NCBI GenBank assembly: GCA_045577175.1
Contig: JAZNHT010000012.1
Span: 1 to 14,401, forward strand
Source of the DNA: SIG701 sp045577175
Lineage (GTDB): Bacteria; Bacillota; Clostridia; Oscillospirales; CAG-272
Direction of reading: 5' to 3'
Length of the DNA: 14,401 nucleotides
The position numbers were made by a program, and so were the translations under genes. Below the pieces are notes generated by a model. That model searched no databases, was not told the origin of the DNA, and saw nothing but the letters and a program-made list of their open reading frames with translations. How positions within the stretch are numbered: the first letter of the stretch is position 1; each line of letters begins with the position of its first letter. This document shows positions 6,971 to 12,866 of the stretch, one piece after another.

Positions 6971-7000
6971 AAAAGGACTGCCTCGGGCAGTCCTTTTGTA
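6971..7000. terminator. Bidirectional terminator between the M56 operon and the GH43 genes
   Basis: A perfect 12-bp stem, AAAAGGACTGCC (6971-6982) with GGCAGTCCTTTT (6986-6997), encloses a TCG loop. It has T-runs in both readings and serves the convergent operons on either side. Confidence 0.9.
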
Positions 7001-7005
7001 TTAAT

Positions 7006-7113
7006 CCCAATTCGACTTTGTGTTCCTATACAGCTACTGACTCCATAAGGCTCCCTCCGGGAGGGAGGCACAGGTTAGCGAAATGCAGCACGGGAACACA
7101 AATGGTAATTGGG
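7006..7113. repeat. 108-bp element with inverted-repeat ends (MITE-like)
   Basis: Left end 7006-7026 and right end 7093-7113 are inverted repeats: CCCAATT-N4-TTTGTGTTCC on both sides, matching at 17 of 21 positions with the four differences in one central block. Between them sits the hairpin CTCCCTC/GAGGGAG (7051-7057 with 7061-7067), also found in the element at 9182-9225. No coding sequence is present. The right end lies seven bases from the stop codon of the minus-strand GH43 gene. Confidence 0.65.
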
Positions 7114-7120
7114 GGTTGTA

Positions 7121-8008
7121 TTACAGCGAAATGCCTTCCATCGTGGGAATGACGCGCAGGAGATTTCCGTTCTCATCAAAGCAGAGCTTGTCAATGCAGA
7201 CCTCACGGTGCATACCGGCTTCGGTGGAGGGGACATTCACATTCCCGAATCGCTCGGCGCAAAAGCGGTGATACACGATATACCAATCGTCCGTTCCGGG
7301 CACGTTGATGACCGCATGGTGACCCGTAGCCTTGATGCGTGAATCAGCGGCGTTGTCCTTGGAGAGAAGCAGATGATCGCCGCGCGGGCGTGTCATCGGG
7401 CCGTCACTTTTTGCCCAACGCACCTGATAATCGGGCGAACGGGCGTCATTAACCGACCATGTGAAATAGTAAATTCCGTTACGCTTGAAAACACACGGTG
7501 CTTCCATGTACCAGGACGGCGTGAGATCGGCAACCTCGCCGTCGAAGGAGATGTAATCGTCTGCGAGCTTCGCGGCGTGCAGACGCTTATTACCCCAATA
7601 GAGATACGCCTGTCCGTTATCGTCGAGGAAGAAATCCGGATCGATCGAGCGACCGCCGTACTGCTTGTACGTCAGAAGCGGCTTGCCGCTGTCGACAAAC
7701 GGACCTACAGGAGAATCGCCGACTGCGACACCGATATACTCCTGATTGGCGGTGTAGTAGAAATAATACTTTCCGTCCTTCTCACCGATGGCAGGTGCCC
7801 ACGCCTTCTTTCCCTCCGTCCACGGGACATCTGCAAGGTCAAGAATCACACCCTCGTCCGTCCAGTTGACAAGATCGGTGGACGAAAACGCATGAAACGA
7901 GGTCGGCTCCCAGTTTGTTGCGTCCGTAGTCGGGTAGATATAATATTTCCCGTTAAAATACGCAATATCGGGATCGGCAAAGTAGCCGGGCAAAATCGGG
8001 TTCGGCAT
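7121..8008 (-). CDS. Glycoside hydrolase family 43 protein, downstream copy
   Basis: This 295-residue protein is a single-domain five-bladed propeller glycosidase of the GH43 type, typically alpha-L-arabinofuranosidase, beta-xylosidase or arabinanase. The expected catalytic trio is visible: Asp12 in FADPDIAYF (base), Asp123 in RSIDPDFF (pKa modulator) and Glu169 in WYMEAPCVFKR (acid). A conserved GHH at 229-231 near the C-terminal end fits the family's central metal-binding His. There is no signal peptide and no carbohydrate-binding module, so a cytoplasmic enzyme for imported oligosaccharides is likely; the substrate cannot be told. The start at 8008 is set by GGAGG eight bases upstream; a further in-frame ATG at 8035 falls in the previous gene's end region. 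It follows its paralogue by 30 bases and probably shares its promoter. Confidence 0.92.
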   Translation of the reverse strand: MPNPILPGYFADPDIAYFNGKYYIYPTTDATNWEPTSFHAFSSTDLVNWTDEGVILDLADVPWTEGKKAWAPAIGEKDGKYYFYYTANQEYIGVAVGDSPVGPFVDSGKPLLTYKQYGGRSIDPDFFLDDNGQAYLYWGNKRLHAAKLADDYISFDGEVADLTPSWYMEAPCVFKRNGIYYFTWSVNDARSPDYQVRWAKSDGPMTRPRGDHLLLSKDNAADSRIKATGHHAVINVPGTDDWYIVYHRFCAERFGNVNVPSTEAGMHREVCIDKLCFDENGNLLRVIPTMEGISL

Positions 8009-8038
8009 AATGAAATCCTCCGTTGGGGAAAACATTCG

Positions 8039-8920
8039 TTACAGAGATACGCCCTCCATCGTCGGAATGACGCAGAGAAGGTTTCCGTCCGCATCAAAGC
8101 GGAGCTTATCAATGCAAAGCTCGCGGCAGAAGTCGGGATCCTTGCAGAAGCCGCGCACGCCGCCGAATTTTTCGGCGTTGAATCGGTGATACACGATGTA
8201 CCAATCATCCGTACCGGGAATATTCAAAACGGTGTGGTGTCCCGTCCCCTTGATACGCGGATCGGTCGCATTCTCGCATGAGAGGAGCTTGTGATTGCCT
8301 CGCGGCAGACATATCGGGTTCTCGCCCCATCCCCAGCGCACCTGATACTCTGAGGCACGTGTATCATTTACGGACCAGGTGAAGTAGTACCTTCCCTTCC
8401 GTTTGAACACGCACGGCGCTTCCATGTACCACGTGGGCGTAATATCGGCAACCTCGCCGTCAAAGGAGGTGAGATCGTCGGCGAGCTTTACGGCGTGCAT
8501 ACGCTTATTGCCCCAATAGAGATACGCCTGTCCGTCATCATCCATGAAGAAATCGGGATCGATCGACCGTCCGCCGTACTGCTTGTAGGTGAGAAGCGGC
8601 TTGCCGCTGTCCACAAACGGACCTACGGGTGAATCGCCGACGGCTACGCCGATGTACTCAACGTTTGCGGTGTAATAGAGGTAATACTTCCCGTTTTTCT
8701 CACCGATGGCAGGTGCCCATGCACTCCGCCCCTCCGTCCACGGAACATCAGAAAAATGCAGAATCATGCCCTCGTCTCTCCAGTTTACAAGATCCGCAGA
8801 GGAAAACGCGCGGAAGCCGACGTCATCCTTTGAGCAGCCGGTAGGATAGAGGTAGTACCTTCCGTCAAAATATGCAATATCGGGATCGGCAAAGCTGCCT
8901 TGAATGATCGGATTAGGCAT
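8039..8920 (-). CDS. Glycoside hydrolase family 43 protein, upstream copy
   Basis: A 293-residue GH43 enzyme, paralogous along its full length to the next gene. Catalytic residues correspond: Asp12, Asp121 and Glu167. The two proteins are near-identical through the catalytic core but differ in two places: the loop after the first blade strand (about residues 27-36, GCSKDDVG here) and a C-terminal loop (about 252-267). These are plausible substrate-specificity loops. There is no signal peptide. AAAGGGG upstream of the ATG at 8920 supports that start over the ATG at 8941. A consensus promoter lies about 50 bases upstream, making this the first gene of a two-gene minus-strand operon. Confidence 0.92.
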   Translation of the reverse strand: MPNPIIQGSFADPDIAYFDGRYYLYPTGCSKDDVGFRAFSSADLVNWRDEGMILHFSDVPWTEGRSAWAPAIGEKNGKYYLYYTANVEYIGVAVGDSPVGPFVDSGKPLLTYKQYGGRSIDPDFFMDDDGQAYLYWGNKRMHAVKLADDLTSFDGEVADITPTWYMEAPCVFKRKGRYYFTWSVNDTRASEYQVRWGWGENPICLPRGNHKLLSCENATDPRIKGTGHHTVLNIPGTDDWYIVYHRFNAEKFGGVRGFCKDPDFCRELCIDKLRFDADGNLLCVIPTMEGVSL

Positions 8921-8968
8921 ACGGTTCCCCTTTCGGTTCAAAAGCGGATATACATCAAATTACACCTA

Positions 8969-8997
8969 ATTATACATGAACACCAGTCAATTGTCAA
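8969..8997 (-). promoter_or_regulatory. Promoter of the GH43 operon
   Basis: On the minus strand TTGACA (8992-8997) and TATAAT (8969-8974) are both perfect, with a 17-base spacer. Such a strong core promoter for a catabolic operon implies control by a repressor. A direct repeat TTGACAATTGAC overlaps the -35 box, but no clear operator dyad is seen. Confidence 0.85.
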
Positions 8998-9181
8998 CAG
9001 AAAAAACGCAGCTTAATCCGACAATTCGCTTACGCAAAAAAACGGCACTGCCCATTTGAGCAGTTCTCTAAAGGACAGTTTTGAGGAATACGGTATATCT
9101 CGAAAGAGGTATGCCGTATTTTGCATTTGTGTCCACAAATGCAGTGCTTGTCAGGAAAAATGACAAGGCATAGATAAACGC

Positions 9182-9225
9182 GGCTCCCTCCGGGAGGGAG
9201 CCGGCGCTGTAGGCGACTGAGGGAG
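9182..9225 (+). repeat. CTCCCTCC-type hairpin repeat, copy 1
   Basis: GGCTCCCTCC at 9182-9191 pairs with GGGAGGGAGCC at 9193-9202, followed by a short spacer and CTGAGGGAG (9217-9225), which can pair again with the first arm. The unit resembles, in inverted orientation, the unit at 9267-9315, and its first hairpin resembles 7051-7067. Confidence 0.6.
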
Positions 9226-9266
9226 AATGCGTTAGAATAAAGTCAGCACAAGCCTAAAGTCACGCG

Positions 9267-9315
9267 GGCTCCTTCCGTCACGCTATCGCGTGCCACCTTC
9301 CTCCCGGAGGAAGGC
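9267..9315 (-). repeat. CTCCCTCC-type hairpin repeat, copy 2 (inverted)
   Basis: Read on the minus strand this unit has the same plan as copy 1: GCCTTCCTCC-GGGAGGAAGG, a small hairpin (CACGC/GCGTG), then TGACGGAAGGAGCC. The compensating changes (CTCCCTCC versus CTTCCTCC with matched partner arms) suggest that the folding, not only the sequence, is kept. Confidence 0.6.
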
Positions 9316-9322
9316 TTTTTTT
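9296..9322 (+). terminator. Terminator-like hairpin within the element
   Basis: CCTTCCTCC (9296-9304) pairs with GGAGGAAGG (9306-9314), followed by C and seven T. It has the form of a strong plus-strand intrinsic terminator, though no plus-strand gene precedes it. The single-base nominal loop means that the inner pairs will open. Confidence 0.5.
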
Positions 9323-9463
9323 ACTTTCCGCGCTATATACAAAGAGGACAGAGAACGCAAAGCATCCTCTGTCCTCCTGTCGGTAGGTTCAAATATTTTG
9401 CTAACTCTCAAAAACTGTCCTTAAGAGCACGAAGCATTACGGCAGTACCGTTTTTTTCAGCAA

Positions 9464-10057
9464 TCACTTGTTCATCATTCGCATGATGATCTTGATCAGA
9501 TCGACCAACACACCGATTCCGAACAGTCCTCCTGTGCAAAGGTAAAGAATACCCATTCCGGTCTTTTTCACATAAAATTTGTGAACTCCGAGACATCCGA
9601 GGAAGAAACAAAGAACGAGTTCCACGACAGCACTGCGTTTGTCCTCCTCAATACCCTCGTGAATCGCATCCTGCTGCTCGGCATACAGACGGTCCGCTTC
9701 ACGCATCTCTGCATCGGAAAATGTGCGCATCGAAAACGTGGGCTCGTCGAGAATGTGTCCCCTATCGTCTGAAATAACCGTTAAAAATAAAACGTCGTTG
9801 TCATCAAAGGACTGTGTTGTTTCTCCATCGATCGAATCTTTTTCTGTCCATACAGCAGTGCGGTAGTTTCCAAGTGCTACGTTGGCATTTGTCAGATTTC
9901 TCTGTACCGCCGACTGACTTGAAAAGGAAATGTGGTGAGTACCGCTTTGAATGGGTATAATCAGTCCGTCGAAAAGTTGAATTTGTGCTCCGTTATCTAT
10001 TCTCAGATAACCTCCAAATGATTTTTGACCTGCAAACTCTATACTTATATAAGCCAT
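9464..10057 (-). CDS. TM2 domain-containing membrane protein
   Basis: The 197-residue product ends in a TM2 domain (about 145-195): two hydrophobic helices around the turn GVHKFYVKKTGMGILY and a GIGVLVDLIKII stretch that matches the family's G-x-DL pattern (PF05154). The first 110 residues form a soluble, strand-rich domain of unknown family, followed by an acidic helical linker (about 113-142). The function of TM2 proteins in bacteria is poorly defined. GGAGGAG precedes the ATG at 10057. The promoter is perfectly consensus yet has an operator dyad filling its spacer, so strong expression under tight repression is expected. The likely regulator is the divergent XRE gene. The stop codon lies seven bases from the 9036-9457 element. 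Confidence 0.9.
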   Translation of the reverse strand: MAYISIEFAGQKSFGGYLRIDNGAQIQLFDGLIIPIQSGTHHISFSSQSAVQRNLTNANVALGNYRTAVWTEKDSIDGETTQSFDDNDVLFLTVISDDRGHILDEPTFSMRTFSDAEMREADRLYAEQQDAIHEGIEEDKRSAVVELVLCFFLGCLGVHKFYVKKTGMGILYLCTGGLFGIGVLVDLIKIIMRMMNK

Positions 10058-10070
10058 ATAGCTCCTCCTT

Positions 10071-10085
10071 ACCGCAATTTGCGGT
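10071..10085. promoter_or_regulatory. Candidate operator 1 of the TM2/XRE intergenic region
   Basis: ACCGC-AATTT-GCGGT is a perfect inverted repeat in the 5' leader of the TM2 gene, between its transcription start and ribosome site. It matches operator 2 in both half-sites; the centres (10078 and 10110) are 32 bases apart, about three helical turns. Confidence 0.65.
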
Positions 10086-10097
10086 TATATTTGTCCT

Positions 10098-10126
10098 ATT
10101 ATACCGCGTTTTGCGGTATTTGTCAA
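10098..10126 (-). promoter_or_regulatory. Promoter of the TM2 gene
   Basis: On the minus strand TTGACA (10121-10126) and TATAAT (10098-10103) are perfect with a 17-base spacer, which holds operator 2. On the plus strand the overlapping TTGTCA at 10120-10125, with TATAAT at 10146-10151, may serve the XRE gene, but that spacer would be 20 bases and the assignment is weak. Confidence 0.85.
10101..10119. promoter_or_regulatory. Candidate operator 2 of the TM2/XRE intergenic region
   Basis: ATACCGC-GTTTT-GCGGTAT is a perfect 7+7 inverted repeat lying between the -35 and -10 boxes of the TM2 promoter and overlapping the -10. A protein bound here would exclude RNA polymerase. The half-site ACCGC is shared with operator 1. 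Confidence 0.7.
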
Positions 10127-10187
10127 TAGAGATGCAAAAAAAAATTATAATAATATTATATAAATGTTTTTAAGAAGGACTGAGAAA

Positions 10188-10400
10188 TTGTACGTAAACA
10201 TTCGTTCACTGCGCGAAGATCATGACTTTACGCAAAAACAAATTGCAGACTACCTTCACTGCTCACAGCAAGTGTACAGCAATTACGAGCTTGGGCAGCG
10301 TGATATTCCTACCGATATTTTAATTAAACTTGCCAAATATTACGATGTGTCCATTGATTTTCTTCTTGGTCTCACAAAGAATCCGAAGCACAACAGGTAA
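10188..10400 (+). CDS. XRE-family helix-turn-helix transcriptional regulator
   Basis: A short Cro/CI-type regulator of about 70 residues: one HTH_3 domain, with LREDHDFTQKQIADYL (helices 1-2), CSQQVYSNYELGQRDIP (recognition helix and turn) and a closing helix that ends in YDVSIDFLLGL. There is no effector or dimerisation domain beyond this. The TTG at 10188 is preferred as start because AAGGA (10175-10179) lies eight bases upstream. The ATG at 10164 is in frame (78 residues) but has no ribosome site and adds a tail untypical of the family. It is divergent from the TM2 gene and probably binds the two ACCGC/GCGGT dyads between them. Confidence 0.88.
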   Translation: MYVNIRSLREDHDFTQKQIADYLHCSQQVYSNYELGQRDIPTDILIKLAKYYDVSIDFLLGLTKNPKHNR

Positions 10401-10440
10401 AACAAAAAAGTCCGTCGCAGCCAGACGGACTTTTGTTTTT
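10401..10440. terminator. Bidirectional terminator between XRE gene and rpsT
   Basis: AAAAGTCCGTC (10406-10416) pairs with GACGGACTTTT (10424-10434) around a GCAGCCA loop. It has A-rich and T-rich flanks in both readings and ends the two convergent genes. Confidence 0.9.
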
Positions 10441-10450
10441 ATAACATGAA

Positions 10451-10714
10451 TTACTGCATGGAGTTGAGCAGCTTCGTGAACTGACTCTTCTTGTGAGCAG
10501 CAGCATTCTTGTGGATGATACCGTGCTTTACAGCCTGGTCGGTCTTCTTGACAGCAGCCTTGTAAGCTACGAGAGCCTCATCCTTATTGCCAGCCTCAAC
10601 TGCTGCGAGGAACTTCTTCACAGTAGTACGGTACAGGCTCTTGAACATCTTATTCTGAAGGGTTTTGGTAGCGATAACCTTAACTCTCTTCTTCGCACTC
10701 TTGATAATCGGCAA
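10451..10714 (-). CDS. rpsT: 30S ribosomal protein S20
   Basis: This 87-residue very basic helical protein is S20, which binds the 5' domain and helix 44 of 16S rRNA during 30S assembly. The typical opening IKSAKKRVKV, the central NKMFKSLYRTTVKKF and the closing HKNAAAHKKSQFTKLL are all present, and the length is standard. The start is a TTG at 10714 (read MPIIKSAKK), fixed by the family N-terminus and by GGAGG at 10723-10727, eight bases upstream; no ATG in frame fits. It stands alone on the minus strand with its own promoter and a roughly 75-base leader. Confidence 0.95.
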   Translation of the reverse strand: MPIIKSAKKRVKVIATKTLQNKMFKSLYRTTVKKFLAAVEAGNKDEALVAYKAAVKKTDQAVKHGIIHKNAAAHKKSQFTKLLNSMQ

Positions 10715-10741
10715 AACATTCACCTCCCTACATAAAATCTT

Positions 10742-10781
10742 CATCCCCGGATACGGCATCTGAGAGGGGATGCCTGCATCC
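10742..10781 (-). promoter_or_regulatory. rpsT leader with competing hairpins
   Basis: Three pairings compete for the same bases: CATCCCC (10742-10748) with GGGGATG (10766-10772); GGCATC (10755-10760) with GATGCC (10769-10774); and GGATGC (10768-10773) with GCATCC (10776-10781). A leader with mutually exclusive folds could allow S20 autoregulation. This is a hypothesis; no known leader motif is recognised. Confidence 0.35.
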
Positions 10782-10797
10782 TTTCATACAGTTACAC

Positions 10798-10826
10798 ATT
10801 ATATCACACTTCAAAGCGAATTTCAA
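10798..10826 (-). promoter_or_regulatory. Promoter of rpsT
   Basis: On the minus strand TTGAAA (10821-10826) and TATAAT (10798-10803) have a 17-base spacer, and TGA precedes the -10 box (extended -10). The predicted start of transcription is about 10791. Confidence 0.85.
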
Positions 10827-10893
10827 TAGGTTTTGAAAAAATTCCCGAAAACTTTTTTGCGCGGACGCAGTGCACTTTTTTCTCCAAAAAACC

Positions 10894-10937
10894 TTGTACT
10901 CGCGCACATTTTGTGGTATACTATAGTTTGGTATAAT
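10894..10937 (+). promoter_or_regulatory. Promoter region of the phosphoglycerate mutase-lepB-rbgA-rnhB operon
   Basis: TTGTAC at 10894-10899 and TATACT at 10917-10922 are 17 bases apart with a TGG extended -10. A second extended -10, TGG-TATAAT, lies 15 bases further (10929-10937) with only a weak -35. The leader then carries a hairpin, CGGATGC (10950-10956) with GTATCCG (10965-10971). Confidence 0.7.
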
Positions 10938-11007
10938 TTTGATGCGAATCGGATGCGAAAAACCGTATCCGCACACATATTTCCACGCAGCGGAGGTGTA
11001 CATTACC

Positions 11008-12222
11008 ATGAAGTATTTTGTTCTGATTCCCGACGGCATGGCTGACCGTCCCTGTCCCGGTCTCGGCGGAAAAACGCCCATGGAGGCAGCAGCTAAGCCG
11101 CACATGGATTCCCTTGCGAAGGTATCCGTCGGCGGTACGGCGATGAACGTGCCTGCCCATATGGTGCCCGAAAGCGATACGGCGAACCTTGCCATTCTTT
11201 CCTACGATCCTGCGATTTATTCCAAGGGACGCTCGCCGCTGGAGGCGGTCAGCATGGGTCTGACGCTCGGCGATAACGATACCGCCATCCGATGCAACCT
11301 CGTCACACTCTCCGAGGAGGAAGAAAACTACGAGGACCGTCACATGGTCGATCACAGCGCGGACGAGATCTCGACAGCGGAAGCGGATGAACTTGTAAAA
11401 GCGCTGAACGAGGCTCTCCCGATGGCTGGACGCAAGCTGTACACCGGTGTCAGCTACCGTCACTGTCTCGTATGGGACGGCGCAGATGACCGCTACAATT
11501 TCGACCGTCCGCACGACATCATCGGTCAGCGGATTGGCGATCATCTGCCGAAGGTCGCGGACGGCGGTGCGGAATTTCTCGCTTTCATGAAGGCAGGCTA
11601 CGATGTGCTGAATCACCATCCTGTAAATGAAGAGAGACGCCGCCGCGGTCTGCGTCCGGCAAACTCTCCGTGGCTGTGGAGCCCCGGTAAAAAGCCGGCG
11701 CTTCCCTCTTTCAAAGAAAAATGGGAACTGACGGGCACGATTATTTCCGCCGTTGACTTGATTAAGGGCATCGGTCTGTGCGCCGGAATGAACGTCGTAA
11801 ACGTAGACGGTGCGACAGGAAACTATAACACAAACTACACAGGCAAGGCGGATGCCACGATTGCCGCATTCAAGGACGGCAGCGATTTCGTATATGTCCA
11901 CGTCGAGGCACCGGACGAATGCGGACACCGCGGCGAGCTTGACGTGAAGGTAAAAGCGATCGAAAAGATCGACACGCTGATCCTTGCGCCTGTTCTGGAA
12001 TACTTAAAAACGTGCGGCGAGGATTTCAAGATTCTCGTTCTGCCCGATCATCCGACGCCGATTGAAATTCGCACGCATTCCCACGAAGCAGTGCCGTTCT
12101 TCCTGTATGATTCCCGCGCAGAGAAGGTTGGTATGCCCGTATTCACCGAGGCAAACGCGGAGGCAATGCACAATTACATCGCCGACGGCAGCACGCTTCT
12201 TGATTTAATGATCGAAAAATAA
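11008..12222 (+). CDS. Archaeal-type cofactor-independent phosphoglycerate mutase family protein (possible homoserine kinase)
   Basis: This 404-residue metalloenzyme of the alkaline phosphatase superfamily belongs to the ApgM-like group (PF10143 plus PF01676). Expected metal and catalytic residues are visible: Asp9 in PDGMADRP, the nucleophile Ser56 in ESDTAN, Asp303 and His307 in APDECGHRG, and Asp347-His348 in PDHPTP. The family enzymes interconvert 2- and 3-phosphoglycerate. A bacterial branch with the same opening sequence has been proposed to be an alternative homoserine kinase in threonine synthesis, and this sequence cannot separate the two roles. The start at 11008 is chosen for GGAGG at 10992-10996 and the family N-terminus; the upstream ATG at 10939 lies at the transcription start. 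It leads the lepB-rbgA-rnhB genes. Confidence 0.88.
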   Translation: MKYFVLIPDGMADRPCPGLGGKTPMEAAAKPHMDSLAKVSVGGTAMNVPAHMVPESDTANLAILSYDPAIYSKGRSPLEAVSMGLTLGDNDTAIRCNLVTLSEEEENYEDRHMVDHSADEISTAEADELVKALNEALPMAGRKLYTGVSYRHCLVWDGADDRYNFDRPHDIIGQRIGDHLPKVADGGAEFLAFMKAGYDVLNHHPVNEERRRRGLRPANSPWLWSPGKKPALPSFKEKWELTGTIISAVDLIKGIGLCAGMNVVNVDGATGNYNTNYTGKADATIAAFKDGSDFVYVHVEAPDECGHRGELDVKVKAIEKIDTLILAPVLEYLKTCGEDFKILVLPDHPTPIEIRTHSHEAVPFFLYDSRAEKVGMPVFTEANAEAMHNYIADGSTLLDLMIEK

Positions 12223-12238
12223 CGAAAGGAGCCCTACC

Positions 12239-12847
12239 ATGGCTTCCAATGACAAGCAGCCTCTGTCAGAGGCAAGCGAAAACGCTCCTGCCGGACAGAC
12301 GGGAGTTCTTCACAAAATCGCACGGGATCTTTTCGAGATTGCGGAGCTGTTCGTGTTCTGCGCCTCGGTCATTCTGATTCTCTTTACGTTCGTGATCCGC
12401 CCGACTGTTGTTGAAGGACCGTCGATGGAGGACACACTGATCGCCAAGGACTATCTTCTCGTAACGGATCTCGCATACACGCCTACGCAGGGCGATATTG
12501 TTGTCGTACACAACGTCGGGTTGTATCTGTACAACGATCCGATCGTCAAGCGCGTAATCGCTACGGGCGGACAGACGGTGGATATTGATTTCAGCACGTG
12601 GACGGTCACGGTGGACGGTGAAGCTCTTGACGAGCCGTACATGAAGCTCACAAGTGATTATCTTCGTACTTCCGATTGGGATTTTCCCATCACCGTCCCC
12701 GAGGGGTATATTTTCGTGATGGGCGACAACCGCAATCACTCGGCGGACAGCCGTTCAAAGGACATAGGCATGATCGATACGCGCTGTGTCGTCGGCAAAG
12801 CCGTCATGCGCGTGCTTCCGTTTGATCGATTTACCGTTTTTGACTGA
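12239..12847 (+). CDS. lepB: Signal peptidase I
   Basis: The 202-residue enzyme removes signal peptides from exported proteins at the outer face of the membrane. A 30-residue hydrophilic N-terminus is followed by one membrane helix (about 35-53). The Ser/Lys catalytic dyad is Ser62 in EGPSMEDTL and Lys104 in IVKRVIA, and box E is GDNRNHSADSR (162-172). The single helix and size match the SipS-type enzymes of Firmicutes. AAAGGAG precedes the ATG, 16 bases after the previous stop, so the gene is in the same operon. Confidence 0.96.
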   Translation: MASNDKQPLSEASENAPAGQTGVLHKIARDLFEIAELFVFCASVILILFTFVIRPTVVEGPSMEDTLIAKDYLLVTDLAYTPTQGDIVVVHNVGLYLYNDPIVKRVIATGGQTVDIDFSTWTVTVDGEALDEPYMKLTSDYLRTSDWDFPITVPEGYIFVMGDNRNHSADSRSKDIGMIDTRCVVGKAVMRVLPFDRFTVFD

Positions 12848-12866
12848 TTTTTAAGGAGGGCGGCAC

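Larger units (their letters stand above)
9036..9457. repeat. 422-bp palindromic element with long inverted ends and serial hairpins (MITE-like)
   Basis: The ends 9036-9086 and 9405-9457 are inverted copies. They share AAAAAAACGG-Y-ACTGCC, then 13 diverged bases of equal length on both sides, then CTCT-W-AAGGACAGTTTT and GAG. Inside are successive hairpins: 9087-9120 (15 pairs, GAAA loop), 9123-9142 (GCATTTGTG/CACAAATGC), 9147-9167 (CTTGTCA/TGACAAG), the CTCCCTCC repeats at 9182-9225 and 9267-9315, and 9344-9376 (GAGGACAGAG/CTCTGTCCTC). No gene fits in it. This accounts for nearly all the 540-base gap between the GH43 promoter and the TM2 gene. Confidence 0.7.

Noticed and set aside
7373..8281. 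A 302-codon open frame on the plus strand opposite the GH43 genes
   Set aside because: The opposite strand has two clear GH43 enzymes with catalytic residues and ribosome sites; the tandem duplication explains why the shadow frame stays open across both.
9036..9457. CRISPR array or riboswitch
   Set aside because: The repeats are unequal palindromes with no regular spacers, and no downstream gene is read from them in a riboswitch-like arrangement.
10921..11928. A 335-codon open frame on the minus strand
   Set aside because: Antisense to the phosphoglycerate mutase family gene, with no family motifs; it would also run across that gene's promoter.
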